The position numbers and the translations under genes are program-made. From assembly GCF_000764305.2 (NCBI RefSeq), contig NW_025935155.1, forward strand, positions 6,259 to 70,258: a DNA stretch of 64,000 nt. The letters run 5' to 3'. Source of the DNA: Hyalella azteca. Lineage: Eukaryota > Arthropoda > Malacostraca > Amphipoda > Hyalellidae. Under the pieces are notes generated by a model, which had not been told where the DNA came from, did not search any database, and saw only the letters and a program-made list of their open reading frames with translations. Positions 32,250 to 47,284 of this stretch are shown piece by piece (the first letter of the stretch is position 1; every line of letters starts with the position of its first letter).

Positions 32250-35160
32250 TATATCTAATTTATATTTGTAACTCCATCAATCAATAATTAGCGTCATTTC
32301 AAACTAAAGCAACCTATAGCAGACGATACGTATACTTAGACCGCTACGTGTATTTTAGAAAAGCTTGATGTACGGCCTCTGAACCGTTAAAATCCGCTCA
32401 AGTCCTCTGTGGAGTCTGCGTGACTGGCAGTGAAAGGGCCAATTGTTTTGACGGCCAATTGTTTTGCTCAGGGCGGGTATTAAAATTGCACCGTACCGAT
32501 AACTCGATAGCCGGACTGCCCTGCAGACAAGTCTCTTGTGGCATTAGTGAATGACTGGTGTTTTTTGAATAACTGGTATTGGTGGTGACGACAAATATGA
32601 ATAAATAGGTTCGGTATAAGTGGCAGGCAAATAATTAGTGGTATGATTTAAAATTAGCGGTACGGTTAAATTGGAAAGTTAAAAAGTATTAAATCTGTAA
32701 ATATATGGCTTGAACGAGGCATATGACAACTAAGTGAACGAACGAGTGGTGTGCGGTAGAGTAGTTGTATGATTAGGATTGAGCAGTGCGTTTAAATTGA
32801 GTGGTATCATTACGGCCGAGTGGTGTGGCAAAAATTTATCACATTTAAAGTCATCATTAAGCGTACGACGGAGATTTGCAGACAGCCCGCATTTGAGCTC
32901 TGAATGAGCAATTGTTGCTTCGGTGATCGTACGAGAATCCGATATTCAAACCTCATGGTTTATTCATGCTAAATACAGCCCCAATTTAGCACATATAACC
33001 TTCCTCCTGACGTTAATAACATAATCACATCATTCACGGGCGCACTCAAATCCCAAAGGAATAAATGTCACTCGCATGGAACAGAAAGTCAAAAGCAACA
33101 AGTTCAGGGTGCGTGTGGTCCGAATCATGAGTCCACCTGCAGTCATCTCGAATCCGTTGCACCGAACTGTTGAATTTAATTGTATCCACCACAGCACACA
33201 CGATGATTACAATAGCTGATATAGCCTCGAACGAACCGCAACACCACTGATGAGAGCAGCATGTGAGACCCAACACAGTTAAGTTTTATCAGAAGAGTCC
33301 TGATAACACCATGAAACATGGTAATCGAACGTCTGTTACTGATAACGAAATGAATGGCATGAAGATACAGTATCTCCAGGTTACCGCCGACATCGATTAC
33401 CACATTCAAATATGGTAATTCCGACAATTATTCTTTCAGTTCATAAAGAAATAATTAACATTGGATTAATTTCATTCATATCGTTAAGCGACAGACTAGA
33501 CTAGTGAACGAGACTATGAATGGAAGATTCAATTTGTTTGCACTTATAATCATATGCAGATATTATTTGTCGCAGCGCTGTGGAAACACAAAAACTCCTC
33601 TATCAAAAACCACCATAAAGGCAGAGCAAACTAAACAACGTCATATGATCTTCGTAATAAATATGCATTTACTATCATTGAAGATTCATCTCAAGGGACC
33701 ATCAAGTTAGTACTTAAGCACAAAGTTGGTATCTTAATTGAGTCACTTCCAAAAGCTGCTCAGGCACGTGACGCGCCCAGAATGACCACGCGAATATTGT
33801 TTTCAAGCATCAACCGAAAAAATTTTCTGAAGATCAAGCGTGTAGCAAATTGGCAAGAAATTCGCACTGGAAAAACTTAGTCAACTAATCGAGAGTAGAA
33901 AAGTGTAGAATGGAGAATGCTTTCTAGAAGTCCCCAGTCTACCTTGAAACTTCAAAACAAGGAGAAAAAATCACCTCGTTTTGAGATTTACCTATTAAAG
34001 TACACGTTAGTTATGATTTTTTCATCATCACTACAACAAAAACACGAGTGAATTAAAAAATAATGTCAATGATTTCTCACAGCAATTCTAAGCTACGTTG
34101 TGCAGAAGGCGCTGGATTTATTTCAAGTCTCATGCATGTCGTCGTCGTTTCTGAGCTGACGTTTGAACAGACGCGGGATGAAGTCGGTAAACACGACAGC
34201 AGAGAACCCGCCTACTGCAATCAATTTGTTCGACAATTGTAAGGTTCAACTGAACCAATAAGACCGAAAAATAGACATCATCAGCAGCAGCGCTCTAGTT
34301 GCAACTATAATGAAATGTAATTACAGCCATGGTTATCTGCCTCTGACTTGTTGCAAATGTAGCAACAAGTCAGGAGTAGATTCCACGCTGGATGAAGTGA
34401 CGTCAAATAATTACCTGCAATACAAACTACGCGCATTCGTCAACACAATTTTTAAAGCAAACTTGCGTGGCACCACATGCACCGAACTATGAATATCGGT
34501 GGCACGCAAGAACCTGAGAACAAAATCAACTGTAAAATCTATATAGAACTTTTATATACATTTCAGAAGCAAGTTACCACTACCAGGTAAAGTAAGTAGT
34601 CACCACATACGTTGCATCAAGTACACTAACTAGCACCTTGCTAATACATTTGCTGGCATTAACAGGTTCGTAGCCGTACTCAAGGAACACTAATGAATGG
34701 CATGTTACAACAATCGCAATCGTCCGTCAGTCTGTGTCCATACCAACAAGCAACCTAGGTAAAAAAAAGAGGTCGTTGTTATGGACACAGACGCACTACG
34801 GTAAGCGCACTACGGCGCATTCAGTAACGACCGTTTTCTTAAAGTGCTTCACGTTACATCTCGTACATTCGTGCTGTGTGTATTGATTGGCCTTGAGTGT
34901 ACACGTGAGGCAGTTTGTACAGCGATGGTCGAGCCGTTAGTTTAGATTACACGGCACACGATCATGAAAAATTCAAGCATTTGTTAGTATGAAGGTGGAT
35001 ACTTGGGTGCCTTATTACGAGATCAAGTGACAAACGACGAGCATATAAAACCTAATAGCCATAATCGTACGCCCAAAAAGCATAATATTGTTCCATTAAT
35101 GCAGCATGACAATGATGAATAATCATGATACGAACAGTACACGCGCATTTGACATGTATA

Positions 35161-35412
35161 TTAACCCTTTACCGCCTGACGCCTGACATGAGTAACCGGA
35201 ACGATATTGTCACACAAGCCTAGCCGAAAATAATAGGTTCTACCGTTCTAGTGAGCGCAAAATGACTTGCACACATGGTTGCCGCCACGTACGACAACTT
35301 TAAAATGTTTTCTGTCGCGTACAAACGTCCTCATGTTGCTACACTCAATAGTTTACGTGTAATTTAAGTTGGAAGTTATGTTCTCGGAGAACATACGTCG
35401 GTAGAGGGTTAA
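35161..35412. mobile_element. piggyBac-type MITE, copy 1
   Basis: 252 bases including TTAA at both ends, the target site of piggyBac elements. Inner ends are inverted: CCCTTTACCGCCTGACG at the left, and CCCTCTACCGACGTATG read inwards from the right. No transposase, so non-autonomous. A second copy is at 47040-47276. Confidence 0.75.
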
Positions 35413-38400
35413 ATGCTACAGTTAATAAGAGTGCGCTTGATCTCAGCTCAATCATAACCCTACGAGGAAAACTAACCTGCTCAACGAATTCTGCTATTTC
35501 GCTAGCTTAAAAGCTTCAATATACAATTAATTGTTAATTGCTACCTTGAAATTCCTTTGAGACTACATTTATTTTAACGAAATGCCGATGTAACCACCAT
35601 AAGTAGCATAAACAAGTCTACGCGATAGTGACATGAATAATTTACCTGCCTTCTTTCGAGCTAGGTTGGGAAATATGTTTCTCCTGAACTGCAATATGAT
35701 AAAGGGTCGCAGCTCTCACAATAGGGTACAGACGCAGCGAGCATTCTTAAGGTAGTAATTCTTTTTTGTGGCGCGGCGAGTCATTTTCTCAAGAAACTGT
35801 TGATATTACGAGATTAAACACTTCTGTCGATATTTTGATAGTTTATAAGTCGGTTATAAAATATGTAAAACATATTTACTTTATTTATGGAGGTTTTCTT
35901 CTTTAGTTGTTAAGTTTTCGAAGATTTCTGTAGCCGTTTGCCTAATCAAAAGACATTTATTCAAAATTATACCAGAGTGAAAACATTTACCGTTGAAGCC
36001 TTCTAACCTCTTGTATAATTGTTGAACCCAAAGACTTATCTTGCATCGCAGAGCACGTCTTGACGTATAATCAATTGAACATATATAGAACCATTTCCCG
36101 ACATAGATGGCCGTAAAGGAATAAGTTATCAGAGAGAGTGCTTGTGCATTTATTTGCCGTCGAATTGAATTTCTCAGGCAATATTCCTTCCGTTATGCTG
36201 AAACCACGAAGGAATTCAAACGTCATTTAAGACGGCAATATTGCCATTAAGCTTGTTCAAAGATGTGTGTGTCATCAACGAATTGAATTATTATTAGACG
36301 TCGAGAAATCGCTACGTTGCAACAATTCTGCCGACTTGAACACAACATGCACTGGGCAAGTGACTCGTACAGGGCATTACCAGCGCACATTACGGACATA
36401 AGACATAATTAATTTGCTGCTTAATTACAGGACAAAATGCAAAATCCGTTCATTTATTTCGTGTACACACAGAAAGGCAGGAAAAATGTCCTCTAGCGCG
36501 CACGATACGCTAATTTCGAGGTGTTCTTCGCAATACGCTAATTTTTACTACCAGTTTCACAGCACTACAATCTATTATTTACCTTCCATTAATTGCATGA
36601 ATCAGGAAACTGATATATACCAGGTTTCCCAAGACACAGGGCTCACATCAAGCGCTGCACAGCTCACATCGACTTATATAGGAGGCGAGTAACCGCTTCA
36701 ACAGGCCTGCATTGCTCAAGTTAAGGCCAGATATCTCGGACAATGCACTCCTCGCATTTGACGTCAAAAGATCCCCAGCGTTTGTTACAAGAAGTGGGTC
36801 TGTTCTGGTGGCCATATATGATCCACGCCAACAAAATTTGATAAACAAAATGCGCTTACATTACTTGCGTCTGACTTGCTCGTGAAGCATTCATCCTCAC
36901 CACACAAATTCCAGTCACATATATATACGCGAAAGATGAATTATCTTTTTATTCCATCAAGGAAAATTACTTTATGGCACTTGATATAAATCATCACAAA
37001 TACGTTCTAGAGAACGTGAGAAATGTAGCGAAATAAAAATTCAAAGCAGTATTTATCAATAAACGTTCGCAGTATATTCATTAGAAAAAATAAACAAATC
37101 AAATTTAATAAGTAACTGATTAATTAATTCACAACCTTTGCCCAAATAAAGTGGATGCCGATGAACTGGAGCATCAGCGTTATGATGAAAGATGGCAGGA
37201 AGTTTGCAGGCCGACATTACATTCATTGATGGCAGTTAACACAATCAATATTTCATGTTCTGACTTGCCGTGACTGACAGAAGATTCGATGCACAGCCAT
37301 GCAGGTTGTGTGGAATCAGCTGTGTACAATTTACTGAAGTTTGTCTTTCTGTGAATGCATCAGATATTATTACAGAGATATCTCAGAGCAATCCAGTGAT
37401 TCAATAAAGATTCAGTGTCCAGCCGTAGCCGCTAATGTACTAAGCGAGTAACCAATATTTAATTTAATATGAAGTCCGTCGATATAACAGAAAAATAATG
37501 TTTATTATAGGTTGAGATTGTAGTTTATAACGTCGTTCATAGCTCATACCTTATAAATAATTATAGCAGGTTGATGGGTAACCAATGCATATCTGATGAT
37601 CAGCATAAGGGCTTAATGTGGGACCTTATCCTTAACTGGAAAGGGCAACTGTCATTTACAACTGTCAGACAAAATTTGAAGACCTCTTGGTCGATGCAAC
37701 GCATTCTGGGACTCAAAATGAAGCTCATTCAAGATTCATGATCATGTCACGGACGTCCTGGCGGAAGATTGCCTGTTTATTGATATAACTGCAAATATGA
37801 TGGAAAAAAACGAACAGCAAGGCCTTCCAACCGTTTCAAATGCTATGAACTTATACATTCAAGATTCAAGTCAGGCATTTCTTTGACAGCAGTTTTCATG
37901 GGCACTAACTTACGATGACCTTAGAGTATCATAATATGCAATTATCCATGCTAAAGGATAGTCGAATTCCATCACGGCTTCCATTTACGTCGCTCAGTGA
38001 TTACAAGTCCTTAAATAAGCACTGCTGAGTCATTCAATATATATTACCTGCAAACAGAGTCTGACTTTAACACCGAACTCTAAAAAACTTGCCTTTATAA
38101 AATTGTAAATTCTTCACTGCTCTATAATGCGAGCTTAACAAAGCCGAAATATTACTTCTCTATTTCTTTACATTTGCATTAATTTTTCGTTTATTATAAT
38201 GGAGTTGCTCCAGATCGGTTGTCATCTTTCTATCAACAATTGCGGACTATCCTCACAAGAGTGAAAACTGTAATGAGACTAGAAGACCAGACAAACACAA
38301 CTATAAGCTTGTATCAAATGTAGGAACATGTTTCAATACTTCATGGGAAAAATACACATATATACATGCATACGAGTGTGTTCAGGGCGGTTACTGAGCC

Positions 38401-39167
38401 TCGCCGTAACTAACGTATCAATACACATAGTGAGCAAAAATATTGTAAACAATAATTACAGAAATAACAGCTGTTTAGTTTCAAACTTATAAACAATTAC
38501 TACACATTTCCCATTCGTGCACCGGTAAAAATATCGCACGTGTCTCCGCGGCGCTATTTAATCATCCAACATAGCAATAAAAATAAAACTATAAGTATAA
38601 ATACGTATGTGGAAGCCCGACAAAGGCCACGCCCCGCAACAGTCCGTGTTTAGAGTCACAAATGAATTACTACGAAAGTGAGGTCGATACCATGACTGTA
38701 GCCAGCGCCATGAATTAGAGATTCAATTGTGCCAGGCAGTGCGTATGGACTGGAAGGTCCCAACATAACGGCCGTCAACGTGTGATGTGCGCGGTGTAGT
38801 TAAGTCTTCCAATTTAAATAACGAGTTCAAGGTCGGTGCCCTTTACTTGGAGGAAATGTTGAGTCGAGAACCAAGTTTATGTCAGCACATTAAAAAATTG
38901 GGATTGATTTTACTGACTGACTAATCATCAGTCTTTTATATGAATGAATAGTTGAATATATACAATCACCATGATTTCATTTTGCAAACAATTTGTACTT
39001 ACAAGCTGACTAGATTCAATTTAGTTGATTCATAAGAATAAACTTCATGATTCAGATAATTCTGACTTGCTAAGATCTAAAAGCACCATGAAATGACAAC
39101 CTGACCATAATCGACCAAAAACCTGAGGCTGAACATGACAGGCAGGATTAGCGAACATTCAAGCTTT

Positions 39168-39196
39168 TATTACCCGACATCAAAATTGTCGGGTAA
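39168..39196. repeat. Short perfect hairpin TTACCCGAC/GTCGGGTAA
   Basis: 9-bp arms with a short loop, isolated in intergenic AT-rich DNA. Confidence 0.5.
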
Positions 39197-39634
39197 TGTT
39201 GATGTTGATTAAACATCTGCTTTTTATGCTGCAATTGATGCGCAGTTGATGATGCTACTGTTTGTTCTGCGGTTGCTGCTGCTGGTGATTTTGTTTCCCA
39301 ATCATTTTTTCAAGCAGTTACCGAGGCGGTATATAAGTTATTAACGCGAATATCATTTTAGTTAATTTGCGGGCTATTTCCCTATGTTGGTGTTACAGAC
39401 GTTGCAGTCCCAGGCCACGCTTCTTCCTCCGCTGACGTGAGTGTGCAGATCGTCTCGAGGATTCCACGAGTCTGCGATTTACATCAGTTCTTAAGAGAGG
39501 TGAGATGAAGGGCTCTGAAGAGTCCACAGTTACCAGCAGAACATACTGTTTTTCACCAAGAAACATCAGTGTTCTTTGTTCGGATTTATCCAACTGATTT
39601 ATCAGGATTAAATATTTTTAGGTAGTTATACCTT

Positions 39635-39692
39635 GCTTCCAGTCATTATGCTTTGCTTCCAGTCATTATACCTTGCTTCCAGTCATTATCTT
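39635..39692. repeat. Triplet of a 21-bp unit
   Basis: CTTGCTTCCAGTCATTATACC-type unit, three copies. Confidence 0.7.
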
Positions 39693-42600
39693 GAACAAGA
39701 CAAATGTTAAATGAACACGAATTCAAGACAATATGTAAATACTGCACGAGCGTGCCGAAAATCATCGCAAAAAATAAATTAATATTGAAATACTTTTTTT
39801 ATAACGTTACCACCTGAGCATATGTTAGGATGCATTACATGTGGATTGAGCATCATCGATGCCTGAGCAGCGCCCGCAGCATTGGCGTTATAGATGGTAA
39901 CATAATCATTATATTTATTATGATTATTATTACATCAGGCATGATTATTAATACATTAATGATTATTGGAAACCCGAGGCTTGGCCGCCAATGTTCCGAA
40001 GATAATTTCTAATTTTCTTAAAGGTCAAAATTACGAATGATTTAGATAGGTACAACATAATGATATAATAGTTATTGTGTATATTCTTCGGACGATCTGA
40101 AGATAAAAATGATAATGGATAATAAAATAATAATTAATAGAATACTGGTGAGGCAGAAAGAGCAATGGCCGCGCCTATACCAGGCATTATACTGTAGGCG
40201 CTTCATTCCAGTCATTACCTATACCGATTATGAAGTTATGTAGAAAAAAACTTTGTTACACGACAAACAAGTTGAAATGAGGAGTTAAAAGATCAAATTA
40301 ATGGTATAGTGTAAGTAATTCCATGTGTCATCCTTGCCCGAGGCTTCTCTGTCCTTGAAAAGAGCGAACAAAAAAGAGAGCAGGAGCGGCGACCGCACAT
40401 TATCCTGACAAGAAAGCAAACGTAAAAAACTAGCAACGGTTGCAATATTTCTAGTCAATTGCCGTCACCTATAAACAAATCTCATGATAACATTGACTTC
40501 TACTTAGACTACAAGAAACAATTTTTATAACTTTACCATGACAATGTCGTCATTTGAACGCATCATTATCAGAAGCATTATGCCACAGCATAATGAGGCA
40601 ACACATCCTTATCGGCTGCAGTCTTGTCAGACGGTTGCAAGAACCAACTGAGATCATTTACATCAAAATAACACTTGAAATTATGAGTGTTAACTTAACA
40701 TTTAGTTAAGTTGCGAATAGGTCGTTCTGAAAAATGTACCAGATGGCAGAAAATAAATAAAAAAAACGCAATAATTGCTAGAAAAAAATCCTGTACAACT
40801 ATTTTAAAAAGTGAAAAAGCAAAAAGGTATGGACCAAAATATCACATAGTAGGTAATTGATTTCGCTGAACGCTTCAGTGCAGCGTTGATGCTTGCTTTA
40901 AACATTGACATTCATCTGCTCGTAGATCCCACAATTTATACCATTAATAGGAAAAAATATTCAAACTCAATTAATTCAAAACCAAAGATACCGGTAACTT
41001 TGCAACCTTGACTAAAAGATGTGTTAATGTACAATTTAACAAATGACCAACAGTATCCGTACTAATTTGGTATTATTGGAAATTGTGTATTCCCTCCAGC
41101 GGATCAAATGGCAAGGAAGAAATTAGATATTCAGAATGTCGCAATTCAATTGTCATCAAATTCAAAGCTCCTGAAAAAACCATAGACTCGAGTGGTTTCC
41201 TGACTTCGTTTGGACAATGGCACCCCAAAGGGTCACGCCAGGCTCACAGCACACGGATAATTAATTGGAAAGCTAAAGTGAGTAAACTAAAGACAAAAAG
41301 AAATGACAGAGACTCATCTTAACTCGGCCATTCCTTATATATACGGTACATACGATGAGAGTGTACAAACTATACATTACACTTACGGCACACGTACTCA
41401 ATTGACTGTAAAGGCAAAGGCAAAAAGTCAAGGCTCCGAGGTAGTTGCCAATGTCACGTGGCGAAAATTATGAAGCTCGGTACCTATTGCAGGGCGCTAG
41501 CTCACGTCGATCGCGGCTAGGCGCCGTGACAAAGCAGGATGACTGACAGCCAGTCCACGATCAATCGGTATGTGACAGGCGTGAGGTGAACGGAGATCCA
41601 GAAAATGTTTATAAATGTCCTCAAATTTATAGTCGTTTAATCGTTTGAAAATATTTTAAAGTTATATATAACGCGGAAATATTTCTTAAATATATGTTTT
41701 TAAATCAAGTTTGATCTCTTCAATTCCACGCCTATAAGGCTTATGATGATCAGATAAGGAAAGGAAGAAATTGGAAGTTAAGATGACTACCGTATTAAGA
41801 TGACTACGTCTACCGTAAATAGGTAAGAAGTAACTGAGTATCGCGATCTAGCATTCTACGAACTAAACTACTAGAAACGACTCACACTGTTATTTTGTCA
41901 CACAATATAATCATGAGCCTAACTAGCGCGTCGTACAGCTGGCAACACAAGTATGAAATCACGATCAATCGATAGTCTTGTTCACCCAATGCTTTTCTTT
42001 TGGACGGTAAATTAACCTGAATTCCCTAACGTTTAGCCACCATTATTGTCAGAACTCTCCATTATTATCAGAATATAATCGCTCACAGCCAAAAAAACGA
42101 CTGGCAAAAAAAAAACTGCAGGAAAATGGCATCTCAAAATCAACGTGAATGCCGCATAGCCTATTCACGCGGTAAAAGAGAAGGACAGCGACATGAAGAG
42201 AAGTTGCGAAGAGGAATCAAGTGAACAATCGCTTGATTCGCTTCATACCGAGCTTAGTTCTCTTTAATTTGAAAGAGAATTAGTCACGCACAGCTGCTGC
42301 CAGAAAATTATAGGACTAGTACTTTGATCTAAAATCTCTAGGTAGATGATCGCTTCACACGCCACCGGTCTAAGTGTAAGTGGTCATATTCCCGCACAAA
42401 CTGACAAAGACTACGGTACCTTGTAATCAAGAGGCAAAAACACCGTTCTCGTAATTTAGCTATTTTTCGAAGATTTCAAATACGATAAAAAATAAGTTAA
42501 TTTTCATTATCAACGACGTTACTTTATTTTCTGATATTGTACAAAGTTTAGCAATGTCACAAACGACAACAAGAAGAAAGCTCATAGGTTTTCATTCCAC

Positions 42601-43499
42601 AGTTCCACTCACTGCTCACATTCGGCTCACTAGCCTATACAGAATTTACTCTAGACCATAGTAATGCGTCAGCAGTCTTTTCAACGCTCGGGGCATTTAT
42701 TTCTACTTTTGTTGCGGTACAGAAGGTGAATGAAATAGGAACATAGATGCGATTACTAGTAAGTCATTTGGCGTGTTTTGACATTGAATAACATAATAAA
42801 ATTAGAAACACATGAATACAATTTTACAGCTAACTTGAGCTAAGGTACCCTAGGCTACTCTAGCGTCACGTAGTAGCCCGTAGCCGTAGGTAGGTTTTCA
42901 TTTCACATCGACATCCACAATTAACCATTATCAAGACCAATTTGACCTAGTAACTAAGAGAGAAGCATCATTCACGGACGGTTATCTCTATTTCTTACCT
43001 TTCATTTTCGTTAAGAAAATGTTAGTAACTTTCTTTTGTATATATTGAATAGCTAACTGATTAACTGCTGGAATCGAAGGCAACAGGTGTCAGGCATCGA
43101 CTTTTGTCACCAACCTCCACTCACAGCATCTCAAGCCACACTGTTTAGTTAGAGCACTCATGACTCAGCACTGCACCAGGAGTGACCAGGGCTGCCCGGC
43201 GCCCGCGGCCACAGGCCTGCAAGTGCAACCTCTTGCTGATTGTGTCACGGACCCGTCATATGAAATAACCACAATATTTTTGTCATGTCATTTGTTGTCA
43301 GAGCGAAGCCCAAATTCAATACAACGAACCATCTACTAGCTATGTAGACGGTATTTTATAATAATGCTTATAATTGAACAAAGGCGCCTTTTTATATACA
43401 ATAGTGAGTTGTATAGTTGTTTTTTAGTTACAACGCTCCGGATATAGGGAGAAACGACCGGCATTTCTGAGGCTGATTTTTAAATTTGCGTTAACCAAG

Positions 43500-43815
43500 C
43501 CACATAATTCGCATATAGCCACATAATTCGCAAGCGAAGGCAAAATCAAAAAAATTGTCACGAGCTAAACATCGGGTTTGGTAGTTAGGAATGTATTTTC
43601 AAAATTTCGTTCAAATCTGTTCTGTAGTTTGTAAGAAATTCCTAGATCACTGCGAATTTCGGCCCGTATCGCCATATACTCGAGAATGAAGGCGAAATAA
43701 AAATTATTTTCACGACCTAAACATCACTGTTAGGTTCTAATGAATACGTGCACCAAGTTTCATCCAGCTGCGTTCAATAGTTTGGGAGATATTTCTTTAT
43801 CATTGAATTGGGAAA
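43500..43815. repeat. Diverged tandem or transposon-like repeat
   Basis: Two related blocks, each with GAAGGC(A/G)AAAT, then CACGA(G/C)CTAAACATC, then a (C/T)AAGTTTC-like and TGTTCTGTAGTTT/GTTCAATAGTTT stretch. This layout is like degenerate interspersed elements; the class was not identified. Confidence 0.35.
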
Positions 43816-44278
43816 TCGGCCGTGAGTCCAGCCGCAAGTCCAGCCGTCAATTTGTCCGAGACGTGACGTTGTACCCACCTAATTAGCTCTGTGCATGGTG
43901 GAATATAGAATTTTACGGTAATGACGAGTTTGAGAAGACGTTTGATGGGGGAGTTGGTGGCTTAGTTGCCACTCTTGCTGAGGAGGTGAAAAAATTTGTA
44001 GACCGATGTAGAATGTTGGTAAGAGACCTAATAAAATTTCAAAACACTACTTTCTCAATTAGTTTTTGTTGGAATATTCATCGTGACGTCCATTCCACCG
44101 TAGATCGTGCATATGGAATATCTACAAGAACAGTCCAATGTCATATGAACACCTCTTGACGTTCATAGAGCCATCGTCGTTAGGACAATAAATATTTCAT
44201 AACATTAGAAACACTTGTCTCAAGCAGGACACAGCGCGGCACAAATGTGCACACTAGTCCCAATTCTAGACGGCACAT

Positions 44279-44707
44279 TTATAACTTGAATTGCCGGTGA
44301 CGCAAATGCACCAGCTTCTCGCATGTGAAAAATAAATAATCACAATATCTAGAGTGCGAAAACTCGCAGCTAATACTACTAGCCCCGTGTATAAGTAAGT
44401 ACCTTACACACGTGAGTTTAATGACCAAAGAGTTCTTTGATTTGTTTTTTAGTTCCGTATGTTGCATGTTGTCGTGCTTTTCTTTATTGAAACCTGTAAT
44501 CATACCTCTACTATATGATCTTATCCAAATTTGAGAAGCAGAAAAGTTGAGTAACAATTCTTTGGCATCATCAGTTCTGAGAAGTATTACGTGGCAGATG
44601 CTTGATTTGATCTCATTTAGGATTGTTTGCTTGCACTTTGAACTCCTATCGCCGCTCCAAGAATATTTGTTTGCAATGTGACTTCTGAATCTATATGATT
44701 TTTCCAC
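44279..44707 (-). other. Unrecognised 142-codon open frame
   Basis: Starts MEKSYRFRSHIANKYSWS. Longest intergenic frame, but composition is as AT-rich as its surroundings, no domain or signal is visible and no neighbour supports it. Probably chance. Confidence 0.15.
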
Positions 44708-44759
44708 AACTATATCAAGTATATAACGAAAGGGTTATGATCAATTTGGTAGAAATTTA

Positions 44760-47035
44760 ATATTAACACTAAATTTTCTCTCGTCCTAAGCACCATTCTT
44801 AATCATGAGAAGTGATGAGTAAAATGCCTTAAGTGATGTGTAAATTTGCCATAAGTAAATATGTTATGGGTTTCAGAACGAAGTTCGCTAAATAACTTAC
44901 TGGAGCGTGACCGATTGCAGGTAACATAACATCTGCTGTATAGAGACAGAGGAAAGATGCGTTACGATGGCATTTCCTTAGGAGAATTAGTTCATTATAA
45001 CCCTTCACTAATTGTATGGAACAGATATTCCGCTAGGTCAATGATCGTTTCGTGGATATTCGGATTTTCCATCAACTTAAAGCACCCAAACTAACTACAT
45101 TCAAGTAAATTTGCAATAGAGATACATACTTTTTCATTTGAAGTGTATGATGGACCGTTAGACAGAGGTGCATCAAACTGTACTATATTCGCCTAAGAAC
45201 TGTACCTACGTCTACCAACTATAAGTATATCTTTGTAAGTATATCTTTGTCATTAATACATAAAACTTGCTATTCAAACGTAGAAATATTTGCACGATCC
45301 TTCAATGATGATAAATTAACGACGTAGCTTACAAAGGAGATGAAAAGCAAAGTGAAATAACAGCATTGGTTGAGTAATATTTTTATTTCTTGGAATATTT
45401 GTAACAATTTGTACATAGATGTATAGTATGCCTGAAAATCCATAATCGCTCTACAAACCTCTCGAGAAACTTGAAATAACGAGCCAGCGCAGTTCGTTGG
45501 TCAGTTTTTGTTTCCATATCAAATAACCACGGTTAAGTTTACTTAACCAACGAAATAATTTGGTTATCGGAAGACAGGATCGCTATCTAAAGTTAGCACT
45601 TCTAAACTGAAATATGAAAATGAAATTAGTAAACCAATTAAGTCATCGCAGTTATCATTCTATACGAGAGAAAATCGAGCTATTTACATGAGGAATTGTC
45701 TCTGACCAGTTCACTTAACAATATTTTCAAATTATCAATCTTTATTTCAATTCCTTCCATCCTTTTTTTCGAAATTTGTTCTCTGGTTCATATTATTATT
45801 CCTAAATAAACATCAAAGTTAATGAAACCCATTACGTAATTTCCGATAATATAATCAGCGTGCATCAAAGAACAACATGAAATTTGCCGCCAATAAGTAT
45901 TTCAAGATATTCGACGCATTTATGAAATTTCTATCAATCTTTTACATTAAAATATAATAGTCAAGATTGACATGCTTTGATTTGGCATCCTGGACGGATA
46001 CTATCTCAGTTTCTTAATCATTCAGAAATTTTACGCATGATGCTTTTAAAAAAAACATTGACTCACTCCTGTACTATGTATGAATATTAATTATTTGAAG
46101 GTTCTTCCATAATGCCAATCCATTGCTTTCTCTACCAATGCCAACTGATCATAAGTCAAAAAGATCAAAAACATTCCGCCTTATGAAAGAAATGGCAAAT
46201 ATGTCCTCAACACAATTATTAAGAACAAACTGGCACCACATAAAAAGAAGTACTTAATAGGACGTTGCCTGCATCTCAAGGTCGTTTGTAGGTAGCTATC
46301 GAGTGTAATTGAACCCTAATCTTAATATAAAGTCGAATTTATAAACTATAATATAGAATTTGAGTGGAAATTCCCACTTTATATTACAAAAACCTGCACA
46401 TCGTCAGAAATTTATTACCACCCGTTCTTTTGGAATAAATTTTAATGTTCGTACTATGAATATTCGTAGGTTGCTGGCGTGTATTCTTGCGCCAAAAATC
46501 CTCTATTTATCAGTATTTTGTCCAATTGCCATCCAATAAAATTTTGACAGGCCTTAGTAGTGAATTTATATTTTTTATTTACTATACTAACTAAAATGAC
46601 ACATTCAGTGATTAGGATAAATTTTAACAAGTCGTGTAGCTTTATATAGAAACAACAATTAAGTCATAATGAATTAAAGCAAAACTTTGCACCAGATCCA
46701 GCCTGTAGAAATCGCCACCTAATTTAACCTTAAAAAATATAATTTTTTTTACGTGTGAATCAATCCTCTTCCATAATGAGAGCAGGTACGCTTCAATCAC
46801 TTTTCAAACTTCTCGAAGTAAAAATGCCAAATTAATTTCTTTTCTTAAGCACTGTACAGTCATCTCTTTAAAGTTTAAACGATCCCATCCTTCTTGCTTA
46901 TCGTGCACCTCAATACTCGTATATGCAATTTATGCATCCTAATAATGACTACATCTCGTTCAATTCTCCATGACAGATTCAAATCCTTCAGATTCACACC
47001 TCAACGGATCTCAGTACCTATACAGCATGGTCACC
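44760..47035. other. Intergenic AT-rich DNA downstream of gene B
   Basis: Nothing recognised besides scattered short direct repeats such as AAGTATATCTTTGT at about 45226-45252. Confidence 0.4.
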
Positions 47036-47039
47036 TCTT

Positions 47040-47276
47040 CCCTCTACCGCCTGACATGAGTGACCGGAGCAATATTGTCACAAGCCTACTTCCCAAAAAG
47101 GATACGTTCTAATGAGCGCAAAATGACTTGCACAGATGGTTGCCGCCACGTATGACAACTTTAAAATGTTCTCTGTTGCGTATGAACGTCCTCAGGTTGC
47201 TACACTCAATAGTTTACGTATCATTTAAGTTGAAAGTTATGTTCCCGGAGAGTGACATACGGTGGTAGAGGGTTAA
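47040..47276. mobile_element. piggyBac-type MITE, copy 2, at the end of gene B
   Basis: Same element and orientation as at 35161, with several small indels. The left end CCCTCTACCGCC is intact but its TTAA is lost; the right end GGTAGAGGG-TTAA is kept. It finishes about 10 bases beyond the stop of the second copy of the last exon, so it would supply the 3' UTR of that form. Confidence 0.72.
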
Positions 47277-47284
47277 CATCACTT

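Larger units (their letters stand above)
36700..43490. other. Intergenic AT-rich DNA, no gene recognised
   Basis: Apart from the short repeats listed, I see no exon-like islands with splice sites. Slightly GC-rich patches near 41450-41600 and 43190-43260 hold no clear frame. Confidence 0.35.

Noticed and set aside
44279..44707. 142-codon frame as a gene
   Set aside because: Composition equals surrounding AT-rich DNA, no domain, signal or splice context; kept only as an unrecognised frame.
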